Source of the DNA: Phoronis australis
Taxonomy: Eukaryota; Phoronida; Phoronidae
NCBI GenBank assembly: GCA_002633005.1
Contig: NMRA01000355.1
Coordinates: 204,532 to 268,531 of the forward strand
Length of the DNA: 64,000 nt
Direction: 5' to 3'
Both the position numbers and the translations under genes were made by a program. The notes beneath the pieces are model-generated. The model saw only the letters and a list, made by a program, of their open reading frames with translations. It had not been told where the DNA came from and did not search any database. Below, piece by piece: positions 12,601 to 21,600 of this stretch; position 1 is the stretch's first letter; each line of letters opens with the position of its first letter.

Positions 12601-15600
12601 CATGATAGAAAGATAACAATCTGGCCATCACGGAAAGCTGCGTTAATAGCAGTCGACAAAAATAGCCTCAGGTTGGCACTGCCAGCCTCAAATCACATTT
12701 TTAAAAACAGTGTTACGTGTTTTTCCATAAGTGCAAAGCCAAAATAATTCGCAACATTGAAATTACCCCTGACCGGGTGGCGAAGTACTGTAGACTTACG
12801 CAAACGTAGCTGTACTGTAAGGTGCAGTTCACAGACCAATAAAAGCATAAGCCTGTAACAAGGTGTATTCCATGAAAGACTTGACAAGCTGAGCATTAAT
12901 TTGGAGAACGCAAAACACTTTTGCTATTGTCAACTGTTCGGATTGGTGAAAAATTGACAAATGTCATCGTTTTCCAAAACGTACATATCTGGTAAGACCA
13001 GAATTAAGACAAAATGTAATAATACACTTCGGCTCAAAACTGCCTCCAGATTACTCTACACTTGCCAGATCTGTCTGAAATTGCCAGGCAATGCTTTCTT
13101 CTTGGTATCCTACCTGAAAGTTAACAAAAAGGCGGACGCCAAATACGTTAATCGTCATTGGTGGGCACAGGCAGCCTTAATTTGTTCTCTTTACAACTTC
13201 GATGACAAAAATGCTTTTTGAGGTAGGCTTCAAATTCCCACGCAGCCCACATTGGGTCAAACAAAAGTCCCAAGCCTTTGACTTGAATCCATCAACTTAG
13301 CAACGGTGGGTCAATAACAAAGTACATTCCGTCCATAGGGACATCAAGTGGAATCAGACAACAGAAGGTTCCACTCAAGGAACGGAATAAAGCAACATTT
13401 TAAGATGTCGCTACGCTGGGGCTTTAGAAGTTGCATTTTTATACTTACAAGCTTGTTATATTTGTATTGTTGATAAAGTTGTCTGGGTGAATTCGTCGAA
13501 GGCCACTCTTTGAAACAGTCCTGGAAAGTAGAGAACGTATAAACCCACCAACGTCATCCGGTAAATACACCATACTAGGGGTTCCTCAATGTGTTTACTT
13601 TGTTTTGGTGATACAGGTCCCTGAATGAGGCTCTTGGGACCGTGAAACCCCTACTTATTGATAACATGAATAAAAACAGCAATGCAGACATGGTTACGGA
13701 CGAGCTACATGTGCAGTAGTTTTCAAAATGAATCGCGAGTAAACATCCATTTCTTTTAGGCTACAATTTACAAACCTCTCTAACACAGGTTAACTCACGA
13801 CAAAATCACGGCAGGTGTCGCTCCATTCTCACTTCGTCGATCGGAAATCGCTACACCTCGTTTGCCGTGTGCAAGGCCATTCACAAAAGAATAACCTCGG
13901 TGGTTCCCTGCGTGCCGCTAGGTGGTAGCCAGCACGCAGGTACCACTTAATTTTCCTCGGAATTTTTTTTACACCGGCGTTTTTGATTGGCTGGCCGAAT
14001 TCTCAACAGGCAGCGCTTTACGCAAACAAACTGGCATGACTGATGGAGGAAGTGTAAATGTGGTCTGTTGTACAGACAAACCGGTGCTTCAAATTCATGT
14101 TCAAGAAATGTGAATCCCTGAAAATTGTGGTTGCTCCTTTTCAGAGTGCATTTTTCTACTGTCGCTGACTTTTGTTTACGTTGCTGTCCTGTATTCATAC
14201 AATGTGAATATCACACTAGTTAAATCGGCCAGATGACAGCGTGTTTATTGTATATGTATGTGCTTCAAGCACACGGCTATTAAACATTAGGCCTACTGCA
14301 GAAACGAAATAGTTGTTGCTACGCCACTTGCATGACAAGGCTAAAAATCGTTCATAGTCCGCCATCTTCCCACTCTGTTGTAAAGCTAACCAATGACTGC
14401 CGAGATTACATCAACCAATGATAAAGCGCGTGCTACAGCGTGCTATCTGCGTGCTGGCTACCAAGCGGCACGCAGGGAACCAGCGAGATGAGTAACCAGC
14501 AACTACATGTAATGGCAATAACGGTAAATTGAACTGTGTTTAAATTGCGGTAAAAATGCTTTTGTACTGTAACGAAGTTCAACTAAACTGCGAAATAATT
14601 CTAGCTAGTTTGACCATAGACTATAGTACATGGTCCGCCAACTCCGTATATTTTCAATGGACGAAATCTGTGCTGTTCCGCACAACGTTACGTCATTATT
14701 TACACGCAACATCTGGCCCAATTACGTCAGTAGTATGATTATTATTTCCGTCAAGTACGTCGTCTGCTAATCATGGTCGGCTGTTGTGTGGTCGGGTGGT
14801 AGTAGCATTGTTAAAAGTACTCACGATACCAACAGTTCCGCTATTTTAAGATTTTGAACAGCGTTTAAATGCCGAAGTTATTATTTTGTTTTCATTGTAC
14901 TATACAGTAAAATAGATGTGAGAATTTCCCGTCACAATACACTAACGGGAAAATGAATCAGATAATTTAGGATAGTGGGGTCGCCTCTAGGATAGTACGG
15001 AAGAAAATGTCGGAGTTGCGAATCTGTTGTCTATGGTTTGACAGAGTTTGACAGAGCTTTGTCTAAAACTGCTGTAAACGAAACAAATGAATGTTTATGC
15101 CAATGACAGTTTCGTTAAAACATATTAAAATATCCAAACGCTCAGGGTGTCACCTCCCTTCTTAAACTTTCGCTGACCATGACCTTGGCATTTGTTTCTT
15201 CATACTCACAATCGTGTTAGATTTGGATAAAGTCCCAGTGCGTCTTTCGATAGTTCCGCTAGGTGGTCCTGGTTCTTTATTGTTCTGAAAAGCAAACGTG
15301 TCAACGCCAATGGTAGGTATCTTCTTGTTAGAGTTGCATTTCAACGTTTCGCTAGCTAAATAGTTAGGCCCCATACTTTCATGAAATCAACCTAGTAATA
15401 TTTCGTATCGTAATAGAGTTTTAGTTGCAATACCAACAAAGAAATCGAAATGATGAACAACTCATAGTTTATTGAGGTTCGCAAACCTCAAAATGATACA
15501 TTTTAGTTATTTTGAATGGTACCTCAAATAGAATGCTATCAGAGTAAGGTATGCAATGAGACTGATTGTATGAGCGTAAAACATGCGCGCAGCCAATTGG

Positions 15601-18600
15601 CGGAATGGACAAAAAGGTCCGCCTCAGAGAAGCAAAATCCCCGAAAAAAAGTAAAAATAGATACAAAAGTCCACTAAAAATACAGGAACTGCCATAATTC
15701 GGTGAATGCACAATTCATGGGTCTGAACATACCACGTGAATCTTAGTAAAAGGTCCACGTTCTCAAGAATTCGAGAACCCTCATTTTTTAGGCTGGGTGT
15801 GCGCATGTCTGTAGAGAGCCTAATTTTTTTCCTTTTGTAGTTGGCTGAACAAGGAGAAATGCAGGTTTAAGCAAAAAAACGTTTTTTGTAGGAGAAGTAA
15901 CTCTTATGGTTCCAGGCGCATACACCATCTGTCCGTTTCGCGCGTGTTAAGTTTCCAATGCTGGATTCTTAATGAACTGAAGCGCTTTGGGGTTTAAAAA
16001 CATAACCACGCTCACCCAATCTCGAATTGCATCGGAGTTAGCCTGCAACTGAAGTCACAGGCAGAGCGTACGTGACCCATTTTCCAAATCACAATTTTAG
16101 GGTTAGCCAATGCAAACAAACTCTGAAGCGTTTCTCCATCGGCTGATGATTCCGATGGCCTTGTTAATTGGTTACGGAGATAGTTCTATCACGGTGAATA
16201 ATTTTTATAATACCGATTTTATAAGAGCAAAGGCGTACTTCGATTTCCATTTTTAGCCACTGCAGCAACACACGGCGAAACGCAGCTTGAGGAGTCCTGG
16301 GGCCCGTTCCAAGAAACTGACTTACATGTAAGTTCATGTTTTAATTAAGTGTAAGATTTGTCTCAACTTCCAGACTTTGAAACTGGCACATCTGATAAGT
16401 TAGTCAAAAACTTAATTCAAAAACCTAAGTCAAAATTAAGAACTCGTTTTGAATCGGGCTTGAGACAAATTCAGGTTTTATGTCTTCGCTTATTCCATTG
16501 TCGAATAGCACTTTTTTCTTAAGCCAACGTGACGAAGTATTAACACTTATAAGTGTTTTGCAATTATCGGTGCGAAATTGCTTTCGCGTAATTGTTAGAC
16601 AAGCTACTCTTATGACAGGCAATAGAAATTCTAGTAACGATCCCTTATATAAGTTGCTAATTACTGCGGAATGTTGATGAGCACAACACTGTGCCTCACC
16701 TGTTAGGATTAACAAGTGACATTTTCAACTCAGTTCTTCGTCCACGAACAACAAAAAGTCAAATGCTTAGCAAAATTGGAATTCGTGGTTGTTGACAAAA
16801 TAGATTACATCTGCGGTGGGCTTTAAAACTGAAACCTAGTTTCAGTGCCGTGATATTTGGAAACTCGAAACACATTAAAAATATGAAAGCACCGTCATGT
16901 TCCGGTTATTGAAGCTAGCTTCACGACTCACTGATTTATTTGGAACTGATGACAGCAATCTAGACTAGGAAGACTTTGTCAAACTTCTCATAACATGTTG
17001 ACCATGTAAACGTGTCACACCTCATCAAAATCATAGGCGTAATCAGAGGATATTATTACAAGTGTCTATCTCCTTTCCAATAACGACTAAAACAACAATG
17101 CGCGAGTCTTTGTGATTGTGGCCGGGTTCTCTACACAGCGCCTTTATGTAATGTACTTGTTTAAGTTTAAGTCATTGGATCGGGGTTTCCTTGATTTTGT
17201 TTACTTCGATTAATGATAATAAAATACAATTATTCAAGTCAAAGGTGGTCGCCATATTCGATAGCTGTAAACTGAAGGGGGTTTCCCAGTTTTAAGTAAA
17301 TGGGAATGACTGAATGCTATGACCACGGTCGAATTACTTAAAGCAATGAGAAGCCATGTCAAACAACCTTCGCCATTGCTATCTTTCATAGCACCATAGA
17401 CCATAGTACGATGTACATGGACCGCCAACTCCGAATGTTTTCAATGGATGAAATCTGTGATCTTACGCATAAGCCGTGACGTCACTATTCACTGGCGACA
17501 CCTGGCAGACATAGCACGTTTTAATTCCGGCAAGTACGCCGTCTGCTAATCATAGTTAGCTGTTGTGTGGTCGGGTAGCATTGCTAAATTACTCACGATA
17601 CAAAGAGTTTTACTTTTGGAAGACTTTGAACAGCGTTTTAATGCGAAATTATTTTTGTTCGTTTTGCTGGATAGTAAAATAGATGCACGAACTTTAAAAT
17701 TAGCGCGTAAGTGAATAACGGCATGTTTATCCAAGAAAACGGTTCACGTACTCAAACAGACGACACACGTGGAGAACAAACTGTACAGGTAAACGTCAAA
17801 ATACATTGTGAGGGGGAGAGACCAGAAATCAAAACATCTTGAGCTCAAATGAGCCAATATTTATATTGAGATAGCGCTAAGAATGGTTCAATGCGCTAAT
17901 TTTAAAGTTCATGCTTCTGTTCTGGCCTCAAACAAATGTGAGTAAAATAGATGCAAGAATTTTCCGTCACAATACACTAACCGGAAACCAAGTTTGCTAT
18001 GTTTAGAGGGTGTTGTCTACAATCTATGGTATCACCGTGAAAGAGTGTACCGGGTTCTTCTTCTAGATTCGCCGAATTACTCGCAGTGACTGATGGACGA
18101 GAATTCTGACGTCATAACACTAGTAGTAGATCTGTATTCGAGTTCATTCACTGTCCCTTTACTCAGTGATAGGAATGTTTTATCGTCCTCGTCAAAAGCT
18201 CAGACTCACACGCATAGAACTATGTCCAAATGACCACGACCATGTTCTTAAAAACCCTATATGTCCTTGCTCACAGGATTTGACATTAGTTTCACATTTA
18301 GGATCTTAAGTGTGTTGCCATTTTGGATATCGCTTTTCCAGTAGCTAGGTTGTTTGCCAGTCACTGCGCGATATTTCGAAACATATGACCGGCTGAATTT
18401 GTGGAGAAATGATGCCATGACTTGCCAAGAATACTATGCATGGAGGTGAATCATGACTGTTCGAAGCAACCCATCCAATCTCCAGAAACACTGTGCTGGA
18501 GCGCAATCACAGAGCGTAGACAGCGGTCCATAGGAAAAATAACGGCAATTCTATACGAAAATCGTATCGTATAGACTGAAATGAAGTGCGCTATAGATTA

Positions 18601-21600
18601 TGAAGGTCCCGGGATTTGTCTATAGCAAGAGATTGGCGACTTGGAGTGCGGTAAAAATATTTACCTTTAAGGTACAGTTCATCCCTGGTAGGAGTTTACC
18701 ATTCCAAGTGTTTTGTCTGGCCTTGTGGTATTGCTTCGAGAGGTACATTGCCCTCTCATGTCAGGTAATACCAGTAATATCGTATAGGGTGGATGAACCA
18801 AAGAAATGGCAACCGGGGGTGGGGAAGTCGTATTGTCTCGGTCAAGGGTATTATATCATTTGGTACTGGTCCCATTTTCAGATTGCCCAACTATTGCGCC
18901 TCACCCACTGTGGGGAAGAGAACCATCTGTAATCCTTCTGCTTATGTAGTCAGGGTTAAAAGTGATAATTAACATGGACCGCCAAGTCTATCTCTTAATT
19001 CACAAAATCTGGGATAGTGCGCAAGAGCTGCGACTAACAGTATAGGCTTCTAAGTCACTATTCGCTAGCGTCGCCTGGTGTGATGCGTGTTTTACTTCCG
19101 GTAAGTAGGTCGTCTGTTGACTACCCGGAACCTTGATTGTGTATTGGAAGAAAGGGATTCCTCCGGGATTCCATGAGAAAATGTCGGAGTTGCGCATGAA
19201 CAGTCCATGACCTATGACCTATAACGAAACTGGTGCAACGTCGAAAAGACTAAAACCTACTATCATCTGACTTAACATATACAGCATTCCACCTCGCGAG
19301 CAGTGTTACAGAGACATTCTGCCAGGTCTACAGATCAAAACTTAAAAGTGTAATGAAATCGATATGAGATAGCAAAACAGCGACTACATCAATATTTCAT
19401 ATAAGATGTTGTTCTACAAACTTTGCAAACTTTAAAGGTACGGAAAAACTTTGAAGATGTTTACAAAGTCTGATCTACCGGCAATAGTGTCTAACGTTTC
19501 CGGAGTCAATCGACGGCGGCATGGAAATATGAAACACTTCTATCGACAAGATAAACTTTGTGACATATTGACGATTCTTGGTTCACTATCCCATTTACAT
19601 CTACCAATTGGGCAACATTATGTATTTTCTGTGAAACTCCCAAAAAATAGATTGAGCATTATTTTAAGTGCCGCTTTTTTCTGGAGCACATTATAGAATG
19701 CTCTAATTTCGAGAGAAAGATTAGGTAGCCTAAACGTGTGCTTTAACGCTTTGGACCTCGTAAAATTCGCTGATGTCTAGACACGTTTAGATACCTGGAT
19801 CAGGGGTCAAATCTTTGTACTCTGTGAAGATTCAAGGTACCTGACTATTCTTCTGTACTAGATTACGCAATGGTTTGGGTAGAATATTGTCAATGCCTAG
19901 TTATAGTTCGCACTAGATGACCCCTCGGTTCAAGGTGTAAACTCGAGTAAAATCTCGAAATTTCGACTTCAGTCTTGAACTTAAGTACTGGAGATATCAC
20001 AGTAGTATTCCTATGTATGTAAAATTACTTATTTAACACATGGAGTTATTTGTATCGCGGCGAAATCTTGTTGCCATGTGCTTTGTCTTGCTCTTATATG
20101 ACACTATGTACAGGCCAAGCGTACCCGTGCCGGGTAAGCAACAAAATTTTGTGTAATGCTGAATATCTGGTTATGTTTTATTTCATAACAAAAGTCATCA
20201 GAGTTTCCAATTGAGAAATAAACAAGTTAAACCATTGAGCCATTCAATAATAATAAATGTTCGTCAGAAACTTTGAAACAATCCATTAGAGAATACAAAA
20301 TTTGAATCATTAACTGAACAGTTGTGCAGCATCGTTTTAGCTTTCATGAATTTCTCAGTTTCACGCAAATTAACGGAAAGCGTTTACCGAGCACGCGCAG
20401 GACCTAGCTTGCACGCGCAGGACCTAGCTTACACTACTAAAATGGCGGCTACTGAAAAGATTGGTTGTCGAGGAGGGAATGTTGATTTATGGGATGTGAA
20501 TCTCAGTTATGTTCTATAAGCAAACAATTCTCGCCGAAAGTGCCCTGAGAGTGTCTTGCATCAATGAAACGTGATTCAGGAAAGGAAAATTATTTTCTCA
20601 TTTTATGTGGTAACGTGAAATGTTATGCACAGTACGAAAACTCTTTTTAACCTCAAGGATTGAATAGCAAGAACATTTGGCATTATAATATGCGAATAAA
20701 GGATTAACTGGGATTGTAATTACACAAAATACAAAGGGACTTTGCGCGGATTTGGTGACTTTGGTGATTTTGCAAAATACGTACAAACAACATTTGCTCT
20801 TCTAAAGCACGAGTACTTCTTTGCAAGCAAAATCTCGGTCACCCCATTTGCATTGCATCTAGCGGAATTACCTTGCATTACGCATGACTACGCCCAGACA
20901 GGGTCTTTGATAAAAACCAGCTGTTGCTTTCAATCGATTTTATGGACTGAAAAACATAATTTTAATAAATGAATTACTTTCCATTACCGCAAAGTAACCT
21001 GTCCAATGGCGAACTGTAAAAGCAGATTAGAGTTATGTGTTTGTGTGCACTCATAGGTCCAATTTTATGTCTCATCATTACAATAATTATCAATGTGATA
21101 TATTTGAGGCTCACGGTCATTACTCTGGTACCGGCGGTAGACTATGAACTACCTCTCGAAGCGCGTGCGCTTACAAGTATTCTGATTGGCGGGTTTAGGA
21201 TTGAACGACTTCGGCACATCTGCATTGAACTCTTTTGTTAAAAACACCCCTGCGTCCTCACAAACAGCGGTTTAACTAAGCCCTTTTGGGAGTCCTCGGG
21301 CCATTGCTCGAATAAGGGATTTCCCCTGCAGTAGGGTACCGGACTACAATGCAACCCGAGAGTGATTATATTCCCAATAGTCACGTGGAAAATAAGAAAA
21401 AAATCGAGTCTCCTCGATTAATGAATCAAGAGGTTTTTAAGTTAAAGCCACCAAAAGCCATGTTCCTGTGTCCGACGAAAATAGCTTTCTTACCAAGCAA
21501 AGTTGTCTTGCTCTTATCAATACATTCACGTTTAATCGAAATGTGTTGCAATAAAACGCCTGGCTTTCCCCTGGCGGCCAGCTGCTGGAGCGTGACAAAC

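Larger units (their letters stand above)
13521..15209 (-). other. Trk intron 2
   Basis: A 1689-bp phase 2 intron made largely of two inserted elements: the inverted-repeat MITE at 13896-14487 and copy A of an intron repeat family at 14613-15037. Confidence 0.8.

Noticed and set aside
18600-18932. 110-codon plus-strand open frame inside Trk intron 1
   Set aside because: Opposite strand to Trk, no motif, no promoter or splice support.
20391-20430. CRISPR-like repeat pair
   Set aside because: Only two units with no spacer, in animal DNA; a simple tandem duplication.
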